This document shows, piece by piece, positions 52,489 through 61,732 of a stretch of 64,000 nucleotides of DNA. The DNA is from Leptospira vanthielii serovar Holland str. Waz Holland = ATCC 700522. Its GTDB lineage: Bacteria; Spirochaetota; Leptospiria; Leptospirales; Leptospiraceae. The notes beneath the pieces were generated by a model. It made no database searches, was not told the origin of the DNA, and worked only from the letters and a program-made list of their open reading frames with translations. Every line of letters begins with the position of its first letter. The first letter of the stretch is position 1. The stretch lies in contig NZ_AOGY02000024.1 of assembly GCF_000332455.1 (NCBI RefSeq), positions 1 to 64,000 of the forward strand, in the 5' to 3' direction. Made by a program: the position numbers and the translations under genes.

Positions 52489-53403
52489 ATGAAAATTGGG
52501 ATTCTCGGTGGTACTGGCCTCATTGGTACATCGCTCATTGAAACAGCGGTCCGTAAGGGACACCGTTTCCGAGTGTTTTCAAGAAAAACTTCCTTACCTC
52601 CCGAACTTTCTTCCTATCCCGAATTGGAATTTGTTTCTTGTATTCTCCCACAAACCGCAGACTTAGAAGGTTTGGATGTTATCGTTAATTTAGTGGGAGA
52701 GCCAATAGCAGGCGTTAGATGGACAGAAGAACGCAAACGACTCATCAAAATTTCTCGCGTTGATTTTACGAGAGGACTTGTTGCTCGTGTTTTGGATTTA
52801 AAATCTCCACCAAAAGTTTTTATCAACTCCAGTGCTGTTGGGTATTATGGAATGACCGAAGGAACTCACGAACCATTTACTGAAAGTTCCGCACCGGGTG
52901 ACGACTTTCTTGCCAAACTTTGTGTGGACTGGGAAAACCAAACTCTGCTATTGAAATCAGCAGGCGTTCGTTCTTTGGTTTTGCGAACTGGAATCGTTCT
53001 ATCTCCGAAAGGGGGAGCTTTGGAAAAAATGATCCCGCCTTTTTTGCTGGGAGTGGGTGGTTCTATCGCTTCTGGAAAACAAGGGATGAGTTGGATCCAT
53101 ATATTGGATTTTATTTCTGCCATGTTACACTTAATGCAGTTAGAATCAGCACAAGGTGCTTATAATTTAGTTTCTCCAGTTCCTGTCAGTAATGAAGAGT
53201 TCTCCAAAGTTTTGGCAAAAACACTAAGACGTCCCAATCTTTTTAAAGTCCCTTCTTTCGCCATACAGGCGCTCTATGGAGAAGGATCCGTAGTTATCAC
53301 GAAAGGACAGTATGTGCTTCCTAAACGGCTTCTTTCGACGGGTTATGAGTTTCAGTTTCAAAATTTAGAAAAGGCACTCTCAAATCTTTTAGAAAAACAG
53401 TGA
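52489..53403 (+). CDS. TIGR01777-family NAD(P)-dependent epimerase-like protein
   Basis: The 304-residue protein begins with GILGGTGLIGTSL, has VNLVGEPIAGVRWTEERK, NSSAVGYYG and RTGIVLSPKGGALEKM, then WIHILDF. These are diagnostic of the YfcH/SulA-like SDR family. Members are widespread and their reaction is unclear. There is a GAAAGGAG ribosome site before the ATG. Confidence 0.88.
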   Translation: MKIGILGGTGLIGTSLIETAVRKGHRFRVFSRKTSLPPELSSYPELEFVSCILPQTADLEGLDVIVNLVGEPIAGVRWTEERKRLIKISRVDFTRGLVARVLDLKSPPKVFINSSAVGYYGMTEGTHEPFTESSAPGDDFLAKLCVDWENQTLLLKSAGVRSLVLRTGIVLSPKGGALEKMIPPFLLGVGGSIASGKQGMSWIHILDFISAMLHLMQLESAQGAYNLVSPVPVSNEEFSKVLAKTLRRPNLFKVPSFAIQALYGEGSVVITKGQYVLPKRLLSTGYEFQFQNLEKALSNLLEKQ

Positions 53404-53466
53404 TTTCTTCTTTTCAAAAGACAAGAAGGATGAGAGACTGGAGCCATCCTTATCTCGGAGTAAGAA

Positions 53467-53871
53467 ATGAACTCAAAAAAAGTATTAGTCTCTTTATTCG
53501 CACTCTCCTTCGCATTCGTGATGGTAGCCTGTGGCGATTCCAAACCAAAAGAAGAAACACCAGCTGCTGTTGAATCTAGCGCTAGTGCGGATCCTGATCT
53601 AGCTAAAGGGGAAGAACTTTACCTACAAAACTGCTCTTCTTGCCATGGTGAGAAAGGTGCTGGTGACGGTGCTGCCGCTGCTGCTCTCAACCCAAAACCA
53701 AGAAACTACAAATCTCCTGCTTCTGAATGGAAAAACGGAAACACTGCTGCGGCCGTGACTAAAACTTTAAAAGAAGGAATCAAAGGATCTCCGATGGTTG
53801 CTTACGGACATTTGGGTGATGATAACATTCGCATCCTTGCTAAATACGTAGAACACCTTTCTAAAAATTAA
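53467..53871 (+). CDS. Lipoprotein mono-heme cytochrome c
   Basis: The 134-residue protein has a lipobox (AFVMVACGD), a Ser/Ala-rich linker and a class I cytochrome c domain. The heme site is CSSCH in YLQNCSSCHGEKGAGDG, with axial Met in GSPMVAYGHL. The gene is preceded by a stem-loop (AAGGATG 53426-53432, CATCCTT 53445-53451) of unknown role. It could donate electrons to the caa3 oxidase encoded about 9 kb away. Confidence 0.88.
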   Translation: MNSKKVLVSLFALSFAFVMVACGDSKPKEETPAAVESSASADPDLAKGEELYLQNCSSCHGEKGAGDGAAAAALNPKPRNYKSPASEWKNGNTAAAVTKTLKEGIKGSPMVAYGHLGDDNIRILAKYVEHLSKN

Positions 53872-53922
53872 TCATTGTCTTTTTCGGTTCCGCCTACGGG
53901 TTGGGACCGAACACTTGTCTTT

Positions 53923-54144
53923 ATGAACCAAATCATTAAAAAAGCCGATCGACCCACTTGTGATTGTGGGACCACTCGTAACGATGAAAATGCACGCAAA
54001 GTTGTGAAGTACTCCACCTGGGGAATGATCGCCATGGGTCTTGTCGGGATATCAGCTACACCAACAGATGTGTACTTTGTCTGTCGGAAATGCAAACAAC
54101 CCTTCGGTCGAATGACGAAAGAAGAAAGAAAATCGAAATCCTAA
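53923..54144 (+). CDS. Small Cys-motif protein of unknown function
   Basis: From ATG 53923 the product has 73 residues; a TTG at 53875 would give 89. Neither has a clear ribosome site. It contains CDCGTTRN and CRKCKQPFG, likely a zinc ribbon, and a hydrophobic middle (GMIAMGLVGISATPTDVY) that could be one membrane pass. I do not recognise it. Confidence 0.55.
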   Translation: MNQIIKKADRPTCDCGTTRNDENARKVVKYSTWGMIAMGLVGISATPTDVYFVCRKCKQPFGRMTKEERKSKS

Positions 54145-54186
54145 TTTTAGTTGACCCTCCTTCTCGGTGGATTTCCCTGGAAGCTA

Positions 54187-54537
54187 ATGATGGAAGAGTT
54201 TAAGATTCGATTGGGATTTGAGAACGGGGGAAACCTCCCTGTGATTCACATTTCTGGCGAAATCACATCCGAAGCCGAAGAAGAGATTGTTGAATCTTAC
54301 GAATCCATTCCAGCGGACAAACGCCTTCGTGTCATTTTGAACTTTTCTGAAACTTCTTATATCAACTCTGCAGGAATTGCCACCCTCATCAGCCTGATTA
54401 CAAAGTCATCTGAGAACCAGGGGAAAATCGAATTTGCCGGACTCAATACCCACTTCCGCAAAGTGATGGACATTGTTGGTTTGACTGACTTTGTCCTCAT
54501 TCACGATTCTCTTAATTCTGCACTCACCCAAGTCTAA
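54187..54537 (+). CDS. STAS-domain anti-sigma factor antagonist
   Basis: From ATG 54187 the product has 116 residues and a classical STAS domain: LPVIHISGEITSEAEEEI, LRVILNFSETSYINSAGIATLISL and KIEFAGLNTHFRKVMDIVGLTDFV. The phospho-acceptor Ser is in INSAGI. It would be phosphorylated by an RsbW-like kinase and dephosphorylated by a SpoIIE-type phosphatase; one such phosphatase lies two genes downstream. Confidence 0.88.
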   Translation: MMEEFKIRLGFENGGNLPVIHISGEITSEAEEEIVESYESIPADKRLRVILNFSETSYINSAGIATLISLITKSSENQGKIEFAGLNTHFRKVMDIVGLTDFVLIHDSLNSALTQV

Positions 54538-54593
54538 ATTATTCTAGATTCCTAACTTCCCTTCCGTAAGATAGGAGGGAGAGAGGTCTTTTC

Positions 54594-55874
54594 ATGAGTG
54601 AAGTGGAATTCCACGTCAAGGGCAAAACATACAAATTACCGGTCATCGTTGGTACCGATGGAAAAGAAGGAATCGACCTAACCGATTTTTATAGAAAAAC
54701 CGGCCTAGTCACCGTCGATCCTGGTTTGTTTAACACAGCCCTCGGTTTGTCGAAAGTATCTAGACGTGATCCAGAAAAAGGTGAATTGACCTATCGTGGT
54801 TATGACCTGAAAGAACTTGCCTACCAATCCACTTTTGTGGAAACTTCGTTTTTATTAATTTATGGAAACCTCCCCACCAAGCAAGAGTTAAACGATTTTT
54901 CTAGTCGCCTCTCCAAACACTCAATGATCCACGAAGATATGTTGAATCTCTTTGATGGTTTCCCGGGTGTCGCCAATCCACTTGCTGTTCTATCGGTGAT
55001 GGTAACCTCTCTTTCTAGTTACTATTTGCAAGAATATGAAGAAAAATTGGATATGGGTGTGGACCTAATTGCAAGGTTACTTGCAAAAATTCGTACCATT
55101 GCTGCTTTCACATACAAACATGCCGTAGGACACCCGTTTGTTTATCCTTTGGATAAAAATCCATATTGCACCAACTTTCTTTACATGATGCATAAAATGC
55201 CTGCGGACAATTATACAGTTCCCGAAGAGTTTGATCGTATCTTAAACCAAATGTGGATTTTACATGCCGATCACGAACAAAATGTATCCAACACAGCAGT
55301 ACAGGTAGTTGGATCCACACAAGCTAATCTATTTGCATCGATTTCTGCAGGGATCATGGCACAGTGGGGAGCTCGTGAAGGTGGACGTCCTACAGCGGCA
55401 ATTGGTCTTATCGAAGACATCATCAAAACGAAAACACCTGTTAAAGATTATTTTGAAAGATTCAAACGTGGTGGTCTAAACATTCAAACCAATGGATTTG
55501 GACAAAAGGCTTATGATGTGGTGAGTCCTCGCGCACAGGTAGCTCGAGAAATCATTCGCGAATTCTACAAAGGTAAAAAGTTAAGTGCCGTGGAAGATGT
55601 AGCTCTCCAAATTGATGAAGTGGTTTGGAACGACTCCTATTTTATGGAAAATCTCCTCTATCCTAACTTAGAATACTACTCAGGGCTAGTATTTCACACA
55701 TTGGGAATCCCTAAGAATATGTTCTCTGTCATGCAAGTGATCGGTAGACTTCCTGGTTGGCTTGCCCATTGGAGAGAACAAAGGATGAAGGGAGACTTCT
55801 CAAAAGTTCGTCCAAAACAAATATATGTGGGCGAAAACCAAAGAAAATACATCCCCGTTCAGAATCGTCTCTAG
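54594..55874 (+). CDS. Citrate synthase family protein with altered active-site motifs
   Basis: The 426-residue protein has the citrate synthase fold and length: TYRGYDLKELA, the first catalytic motif LHADHEQN (His224-Asn230), IGRLPGWLAHW and RPKQIY. But two central motifs are changed. The WGPAHGGAN motif of E. coli GltA reads WGAREGGRP (258-266), so the catalytic His is Glu262. GFGHRVYKNYDPRA reads GFGQKAYDVVSPRA (301-314), so a substrate-binding His is Gln304 and the catalytic Asp is Ser311. It is therefore unlikely to make citrate by the normal mechanism. It may be a pseudoenzyme, a regulator or an enzyme with another acyl-CoA/keto-acid pair. Automatic annotation would probably call it gltA. 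Confidence 0.85.
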   Translation: MSEVEFHVKGKTYKLPVIVGTDGKEGIDLTDFYRKTGLVTVDPGLFNTALGLSKVSRRDPEKGELTYRGYDLKELAYQSTFVETSFLLIYGNLPTKQELNDFSSRLSKHSMIHEDMLNLFDGFPGVANPLAVLSVMVTSLSSYYLQEYEEKLDMGVDLIARLLAKIRTIAAFTYKHAVGHPFVYPLDKNPYCTNFLYMMHKMPADNYTVPEEFDRILNQMWILHADHEQNVSNTAVQVVGSTQANLFASISAGIMAQWGAREGGRPTAAIGLIEDIIKTKTPVKDYFERFKRGGLNIQTNGFGQKAYDVVSPRAQVAREIIREFYKGKKLSAVEDVALQIDEVVWNDSYFMENLLYPNLEYYSGLVFHTLGIPKNMFSVMQVIGRLPGWLAHWREQRMKGDFSKVRPKQIYVGENQRKYIPVQNRL

Positions 55875-55896
55875 GTCAGTTAGACTAGAGTTCTCA

Positions 55897-57975
55897 ATGA
55901 ATTTCCGATGGTTCGGAATGGTGTGGTGTTTGGCGCTGATTTCCTGTATGCCGAAAGAAGCGCCTCCCAAGGTGGAAAGAGGGGTTCTCTCCGCCGAGTC
56001 GTATTTAAAGGATCAGGCAAAAACGATAGAACTTGCAGGAGACTGGGAATACTATCCCGGTCTTTTGATTTCTCCTGTAGAGTTAGAAACTTTGGACTCA
56101 ACCCGGGAACCTCACTTCTTTGAAGTTCCCGGAATTTGGTCAGAGTCTTTTTTCAAAAGGGGATTTCTTGCAGGGGATGGGTATGCTACCTTTAGTCTGA
56201 AAGTAAACCATGGACATAAAGGAATCCCCCTTTCCTTAAAGGTCCCTGAAATGGAGACCGCCTACAACCTGTTTATTGATGGGGTAAAGGTGACGTCAAA
56301 CGGTGTTGTATCCACTTCTTACCAAACAGGAAAACCAGAATACCGTCCTCGTATTGTCGATTTTTTTCCAAAAGAAAACCAAACTGCGATTCTATTACAA
56401 ATCTCCAATTACCACCATAGAAAGGGGGGACCTGCCCAAGTGATCATACTTGGAAGAACCTCCGATATCCATAACAAATATGAATTCGCTATTTTACGAG
56501 ACATGTTACTTGTCGGAAGCATTTTGTTTATGGGTATTTATCATTTGTTTTTATTTTGGAGCAGAAAAAAAGATCCTTTCACCTATTGGTTTGCGCTCAC
56601 CTGTATTCTTGTCGCCTTACGGGTGTTTATTGCAGGGAATAAATATATCATTCAATTGTATCCCGACCTTTCATGGGAAATTCATTTAAAATTAAGTTAC
56701 CTAAGTTTCTTTTTAATCACACCTATTTTTGCCAGGTACGTTTATTTACTATTCAAACCATATTTTTCAAGACGAGTTTATGAATTTTTAAAATATCTAG
56801 GTTTTGCTTTTTGTTTTATTGTTTTGGTCACTAGATCATCGTTTTACACGTATTTGATGGTTCCGTTCCAGATTTTTACTTTGGTGGGAGTTTTTTATGC
56901 ATTCTTTGTTTTGACTAGGGCCATTCGTGATTCATTACCTGGATCTGTCATCTTTTTGGTTAGTTTTGCAATCTTTATTGCCAGTTTTATCAATGACATT
57001 TTGGTAAATAACCTAATCATTCATGGCCCTCTTACCATTCACTTTGGAATTTTTACTATGTTTTTTGTACAGTCCATTTACATAGCTAAGAACTTTTCTA
57101 AAGGATTTGTAGAGGCTGAAGATTTGGCTATTGAACTTTCAGATAAAAATCAAACGTTACAAGGTGTACAAAACCAACTAAAAGAATTAAATGAACGATT
57201 GGAAACTCGAGTCAAAGACAAAACAGAGGAACTACAAGGAAAACTGGATCAAATTGGAAAGGATATGAGACTTGCAAAGTCCATTATCCAAAGTGTCACT
57301 AAACTTCCTGATATAGATTCCTATCTAAAGGTAGATATTTTATACAAACCAATTGCAGAAGTTGGGGGTGACATTTATTTCGTAAAAAGAATTCAGGATT
57401 TTTATTACCGATTCTTTTTGGGTGATGCGACTGGTCACGGTTTGCAGGCGGCTCTTTATTCCATGATGATCCAATCGGAATTTGAACGTGTATCTGCTGT
57501 TGCTATGCGACCGAATGATTTGTTATTCTACATGAACCAACATTTTTATGATAAAAATGCGGATCTTCAGATTTATTTCCCGGCACTTGTGATGGATTTT
57601 GATTTCCATCAAAAAATCCTACGTTATGCGGGAGGTGGTGTCCAAAACCAAATCCACATGAAAAAAAATGGAGCCTTCACTAAATTAGAAAACACAGGTC
57701 CCATCATTGGAATTTTGGAACACTACCGGTACGGAATATTAGAATCCAAGGTGGAGTCGGGGGATCGCATCTTTTTGTTTACGGACGGTTTGTTTGAGGA
57801 GTTAAACGAATCAGACGGAGCCCAGGCTTGGACTGATTTGTTAGAGGTAATTCAAAGTACCGTATCTTTACCATTTGCGGAGGTAGTTCCCTCTATCCAA
57901 ACCATGTTATTTCAGAGGATGAACAAATCGCAGTGGAAGGATGATTCCACTCTCGTTTTTATAGAAATCACCTAA
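55897..57975 (+). CDS. Lipoprotein 7TM receptor with cytoplasmic SpoIIE (PP2C) phosphatase
   Basis: ATG 55897 gives a 692-residue protein; the longer frame from 55825 starts inside the upstream gene. A lipobox (CLALISC) is followed by a 7TMR-DISM-type extracellular beta domain (about residues 40-190) and seven membrane helices (about 195-400). A coiled coil comes next (DKNQTLQGVQNQLKELNERL), then the SpoIIE phosphatase domain with GGDIYFVKR, GDATGHGLQAALYS, LYFTDGLFEE-like wording (LFTDGLFEELNE) and DDSTLVFIEI. Such receptors sense external ligands and dephosphorylate STAS proteins. Confidence 0.9.
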   Translation: MNFRWFGMVWCLALISCMPKEAPPKVERGVLSAESYLKDQAKTIELAGDWEYYPGLLISPVELETLDSTREPHFFEVPGIWSESFFKRGFLAGDGYATFSLKVNHGHKGIPLSLKVPEMETAYNLFIDGVKVTSNGVVSTSYQTGKPEYRPRIVDFFPKENQTAILLQISNYHHRKGGPAQVIILGRTSDIHNKYEFAILRDMLLVGSILFMGIYHLFLFWSRKKDPFTYWFALTCILVALRVFIAGNKYIIQLYPDLSWEIHLKLSYLSFFLITPIFARYVYLLFKPYFSRRVYEFLKYLGFAFCFIVLVTRSSFYTYLMVPFQIFTLVGVFYAFFVLTRAIRDSLPGSVIFLVSFAIFIASFINDILVNNLIIHGPLTIHFGIFTMFFVQSIYIAKNFSKGFVEAEDLAIELSDKNQTLQGVQNQLKELNERLETRVKDKTEELQGKLDQIGKDMRLAKSIIQSVTKLPDIDSYLKVDILYKPIAEVGGDIYFVKRIQDFYYRFFLGDATGHGLQAALYSMMIQSEFERVSAVAMRPNDLLFYMNQHFYDKNADLQIYFPALVMDFDFHQKILRYAGGGVQNQIHMKKNGAFTKLENTGPIIGILEHYRYGILESKVESGDRIFLFTDGLFEELNESDGAQAWTDLLEVIQSTVSLPFAEVVPSIQTMLFQRMNKSQWKDDSTLVFIEIT

Positions 57976-57995
57976 CGGACGATTGTGTTAGGTGA
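57968..57995. terminator. Stem-loop between convergent genes
   Basis: TCACCTAA (57968-57975, including the phosphatase stop codon) pairs perfectly with TTAGGTGA (57988-57995) around a 12-base loop. No U tract follows on the plus strand; on the minus strand it is followed by TTTCTATAAAAA. It lies between two convergent genes, so a bidirectional terminator is possible. Confidence 0.35.
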
Positions 57996-58064
57996 CCTCT
58001 ATAAAGTCAATTTGGCTTCTTATTTAAAGAATTTAGTTTGTCCAATTGTAATCAAAATTCTGAT

Positions 58065-58991
58065 CTACCAATCGCCGGAAGACCCGCCACCCGCAGAATC
58101 ACCCCCACCTCCGGACCAACCATCAGAACCACCAGAGGACCAAGAATCTCCCCCGCTAGACCAACCTCCGCCACTGTAAAAACCGCCCCCAGACCCACCG
58201 CCACCTTGGCCAAAACCAAGAACTCTCTTTAAAATCATCACTAAGATAAAAAGGAAAATCGCAACAAATAGAGCCGCCGTTCCACCAAAGATAAAAACTA
58301 ACAGAGGATAGAGGACAAGTAATCCCACAATCGTAAATACTAGTCCACCAAAGGCAGGAATAAACATAGAAATGAATGTAAAAATTCCTCCAATGAGTCC
58401 TGAAGGTGCAACTTCAGAAAAACTATTGTTACCGGTAGTTGCAACATCATCTTCGGAAGGAGCATACTCTCCTCGGATCGTTGCCATAAGGGCATTGACT
58501 CCGGCAGTTACTCCGCCATCCATATCACCCGATTTAAAACTAGGCCTAAGTTCATTGCGGATAATCTGTTTTGCCTGTATATCAGTGAGGGCTCCTTCAA
58601 GACCTCGTCCCACAGCAATTCTCATCTTCCTTTCGTTAGGTGCTATGAGTAGAAGGACCCCATTGTTTTTGTTTTTTTGTCCTAATTTCCATTCATCAAA
58701 GATTTGGATTGAGACATCTTCTATCGTTTCATCGTGTAGGCTAGGGGTTGTATATACGGCAATTTGATTCGAGGTTTCCACTTCAAATTGTTTGAGATTC
58801 GATTCGAGTTGGTTTATTGTAGTTTCGGACAAAATTCCGGCATGGTCCATCACTCGTCTTTCGAGTTTAGGAACTGGGAAAGAAGAGAGTGTTGTCATGG
58901 TTTGCAAAAGAACCAAAACAAATAACCATCCTTTCGGTTGTTTAAGAATAGAATGCAATTTTGTATTTATAGACTTAGGGTTGATATTCAT
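58065..58991 (-). CDS. TPM-domain protein with Gly/Ser-rich tail (YgcG-like)
   Basis: The 308-residue protein has a signal peptide or anchor (GWLFVLVLLQTMTTLSSFP) and a TPM domain (residues 45-180) with VMDHAGILSETT, GVLLLIAPNERKMRIAVGRGLEG and LRPSFKSGDMDGGV. Then come two membrane segments and a Gly/Ser/Trp tail of the form GGGSGGGFYSGGGWSSGG. TPM domains are small extracytoplasmic domains linked to photosystem or oxidase assembly. It is the last gene of the ctaA-ctaB set and overlaps its neighbour by one base. Confidence 0.85.
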   Translation of the reverse strand: MNINPKSINTKLHSILKQPKGWLFVLVLLQTMTTLSSFPVPKLERRVMDHAGILSETTINQLESNLKQFEVETSNQIAVYTTPSLHDETIEDVSIQIFDEWKLGQKNKNNGVLLLIAPNERKMRIAVGRGLEGALTDIQAKQIIRNELRPSFKSGDMDGGVTAGVNALMATIRGEYAPSEDDVATTGNNSFSEVAPSGLIGGIFTFISMFIPAFGGLVFTIVGLLVLYPLLVFIFGGTAALFVAIFLFILVMILKRVLGFGQGGGGSGGGFYSGGGWSSGGDSWSSGGSDGWSGGGGDSAGGGSSGDW

Positions 58992-59656
58992 TACATCAAT
59001 TTCCCACCGTCACGGATTTCGTTGGAGATTTCGTTTTTGTCGTCTTTCTCAATTTGGATATTGTATTTTTTAAGAAGATCACCACAAAAGAGAATACTAG
59101 AAACAATCCCTTCTTTTTTCTTATTGGACTTCATTCCTTCTACAATCAATCGAACTGCTTCATTCCACTCTGACTTCGGAACTACCTTGGCAATTTCTTT
59201 GTCCGGTAATACTCGCACGAAGTGTTCAAATAAAGAAATGTAGATTAAAATTCCTGTTCTATTTTTGGTTCTAAAAACTTCTTCATCTAAAAAGGCTTCT
59301 TTGGCTCTTAGGTCGACAAAGTATTGTTTGGCGCCCCTGGATACTAAGTTGATTCTGATTTTTGGAAATATAGATGTGATGGCTAACCCTAGAAGTGCTC
59401 CAACCCAAACCGAAAGAACGGCAAAAAAGGACTCACCACCCCAAACTAGACTGTAGAGATTTTGGGTTGTATAAAATGTAACACCACTGACTCCACCCAT
59501 TAGAAAGGCTCCAAGCCAGGCCCATTCTTTGTAATGGTGTGAAGATTCTGCAAAAAAGGGAACGATTTCTGCGGAGGTTTTGGACTCTGCCTCTCCGACC
59601 GCTGACTTAATTTCATCCAAATCGGATTTAGAGAAATAACGTGCAAGTATACTCAT
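58991..59656 (-). CDS. TPM-domain membrane protein
   Basis: ATG 59656 gives 221 residues (SILARYFSKSDLDEIKSAVGEAE). The TPM domain is split around two central membrane helices: KTSAEIVPFFAESSHHYKEW before them and LRAKEAFLDEEVFRTKNRTGILIYISLFEHFVRVL after. The C terminus is charged. Together with the following TPM gene it forms a paired set after ctaB, which suggests a link to oxidase or heme A biogenesis. Confidence 0.82.
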   Translation of the reverse strand: MSILARYFSKSDLDEIKSAVGEAESKTSAEIVPFFAESSHHYKEWAWLGAFLMGGVSGVTFYTTQNLYSLVWGGESFFAVLSVWVGALLGLAITSIFPKIRINLVSRGAKQYFVDLRAKEAFLDEEVFRTKNRTGILIYISLFEHFVRVLPDKEIAKVVPKSEWNEAVRLIVEGMKSNKKKEGIVSSILFCGDLLKKYNIQIEKDDKNEISNEIRDGGKLM

Positions 59657-59700
59657 GGGCAGAAGAAAACCAGGAATCCCACCCAAATCAACCAAAAAAC

Positions 59701-60555
59701 CTAGATTTTAGAATCGATGACGATAACCAAACTTACTAAAAATAAGTGGAGGATACTAAAAAAGAAAAACCGTTTTGCGAGTAATTTATCTTGGGAAAGT
59801 TTCAATCGATACGCAAATACCAAAATCAAAATCGTGAGGAGGATTGCAGAAATGAGAAAGAGTAATCCCATCCGAGGATCTGCAAAGTAAAACCCAATGA
59901 CGGAAGCAGAATAAGCAATGGCATATAAAAAAATTTGGTTCACAGTTTTCTGAATTCCTGAAACTACAGGCATCATCGGAATTCCAGCAAACGCATAATC
60001 ATCTTTTAAGAAAATCGCCAATGCCCAGAAGTGTGCGGGTGTCCAAAGAAAAATCATGAGAAATAAAACCCAAGCAGGGATGGGAAGGGCATTCGCCATC
60101 GCAGCGTATCCGATGAGTGGTCCAATACATCCAGAAATCCCACCGATAACAATGTTTTGTTCCGTTCTTGGTTTTAGCCAAATTGTATATAGAAACACAT
60201 AAGAAAGTAAAGCCGAGAAAGCACAAACGGCCGTTAGTAGGTTGACAAAGTAAGTTAAAATTCCAAATGCAAGAATTGCAACCGCAACTCCCAAACAAAG
60301 GGCAAAGACCGGTGAAATTTCCCCAGAGGGAATAGGCCTTTGTTTTGTCCTGTACATCACGGCATCTCTTTCTCTTTCAATGTACTGGTTGAGAATGAAT
60401 GAGGCTGAACTCATTAGGTAAGTGCCAAAAAGCGTGATGAAAATTTCCCAGAAGGAAGGGTATCCGATAGTCCCTAAATACATTCCCGGAAGAACGGTAG
60501 CAAGGACAAGTACTGTGACTCTAGGTTTTGTGAGTTGGTTCCACAATCGGAACAT
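59701..60555 (-). CDS. ctaB: Protoheme IX farnesyltransferase (heme O synthase)
   Basis: The 284-residue UbiA-family protein has nine predicted helices and two Asp-rich motifs: [19 protein letters not shown] and [14 protein letters not shown]. It attaches a farnesyl group to heme b, giving heme O for CtaA. It overlaps ctaA by one base (TAATG). Confidence 0.93.
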   Translation of the reverse strand: MFRLWNQLTKPRVTVLVLATVLPGMYLGTIGYPSFWEIFITLFGTYLMSSASFILNQYIERERDAVMYRTKQRPIPSGEISPVFALCLGVAVAILAFGILTYFVNLLTAVCAFSALLSYVFLYTIWLKPRTEQNIVIGGISGCIGPLIGYAAMANALPIPAWVLFLMIFLWTPAHFWALAIFLKDDYAFAGIPMMPVVSGIQKTVNQIFLYAIAYSASVIGFYFADPRMGLLFLISAILLTILILVFAYRLKLSQDKLLAKRFFFFSILHLFLVSLVIVIDSKI

Positions 60556-61436
60556 TATAAAACCTCTTTTCCCTGAGACCTAAAATGATAAAAAGCAGCA
60601 ATAAAACAAAACATAAAAACTAATACACCGTTTAGTGTATGTAAGCCGGTGATCAGTTTCGGGAGTTGATACAATACGTTCATCGCACCCAATAAAATTT
60701 GGAAAGAAACCAAATAAGCGGCAATTTTAAGGGATTTTTTAACTTTTTCGTTTTTTAGATAGAGGATTCCGTAAGCAGAGAGCGAAAGAACAGAAAGAGC
60801 TACCAAATAACCAAAGAACCTATGTTCCATTTGAAAGCGAATGGGGCCAATCATTTTGGGGAACCATTCTCCATTACAAGTTGGAAAGTCGGAACAAACA
60901 AGTCCTGCATAATGAGAACTTACTTTTCCTCCGAGAAAAAGTTGGTATAAAACTACAACGAGCGTAAATACAAAAAAATATTTGCCGGGCCTGTTCCATT
61001 CAAACGCTGAAGAGTTATCTTCGGAGATAAGCAATCGGACGGTCAGACAAGAAGAAAGTAACAATACTGCATTGAGTAAGTGTAAGTTAACGGTTGTTGG
61101 GTGGAGAAGCTTTGTGACAGTCAGTCCCCCAAGGATAACTTGTGAAATCAGGAAAAAAAGCGATAAGGTTGCCGCAATTCCCAATCGATCACGAGTCTCT
61201 TTATTTCTCAATACCCATATAAAGCCGATCCCTACGAGGATTCCCAAGATACCAGAATAGTATCTATGGCCCACTTCCATAAAAATTTGGAATGTAAATT
61301 CTGGCACAAACTTCCCATGGCACAAAGGCCAATCAGGACATGCCAACCCAGAATCAGTTGCTCTTACGAGTGGTCCGTAGAGAAGATTGATAAGGATCAT
61401 AGCGGAAAGAATGGTGTAAAAACGTTTGAGTGTCAT
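60555..61436 (-). CDS. ctaA: Heme A synthase
   Basis: ATG 61436 (after GGAGGAA) gives 293 residues; a longer frame to 61571 has no good start site. It has eight helices with the ligands of heme A synthases: [12 protein letters not shown] after helix 1 (Cys pair), [23 protein letters not shown] and [24 protein letters not shown] is the matching Cys pair of the second half. It oxidises heme O to heme A for the aa3-type oxidase encoded divergently. Confidence 0.93.
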   Translation of the reverse strand: MTLKRFYTILSAMILINLLYGPLVRATDSGLACPDWPLCHGKFVPEFTFQIFMEVGHRYYSGILGILVGIGFIWVLRNKETRDRLGIAATLSLFFLISQVILGGLTVTKLLHPTTVNLHLLNAVLLLSSCLTVRLLISEDNSSAFEWNRPGKYFFVFTLVVVLYQLFLGGKVSSHYAGLVCSDFPTCNGEWFPKMIGPIRFQMEHRFFGYLVALSVLSLSAYGILYLKNEKVKKSLKIAAYLVSFQILLGAMNVLYQLPKLITGLHTLNGVLVFMFCFIAAFYHFRSQGKEVL

Positions 61437-61560
61437 ACGTCTATCTGTTTCCTCCAGGTTTTGTGATCTGAGTTTGGGGAAAATAAAATTAATCTTGCAT
61501 CTTTTAAAAATTGTTGGATAAAAAGAGCAGTTTTTCGTATAGACTATATCAGGTAAAATT

Positions 61561-61713
61561 ATGCAAAACACAGACCTTTACAATAAGGGTGGCTATTGGA
61601 CTTTCCTTGTCACACTCGTAATCAACATTCTATTCTTCGCTTATATTTCCTTTGTTCATCCGGGTACTCCGGATAACCCAGGAATGGAATCGAAAAACGT
61701 TCAGTCCAAATAG
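61561..61713 (+). CDS. 50-residue single-pass membrane protein of the cox locus
   Basis: ATG 61561 to TAG 61713 encodes MQNTDLYNKGGYWTFLVTLV followed by INILFFAYISFVHPG and a short polar tail. This is one strong membrane helix. It follows an AGGTAAAATT leader and is the first gene of the SCO1-coxB-coxA set, ending 20 bases before the SCO1 GTG. It fits a small oxidase subunit or assembly factor. Size is the only reason it would be missed. Confidence 0.7.
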   Translation: MQNTDLYNKGGYWTFLVTLVINILFFAYISFVHPGTPDNPGMESKNVQSK

Positions 61714-61732
61714 GGTAATTCGCCAAACTTTC

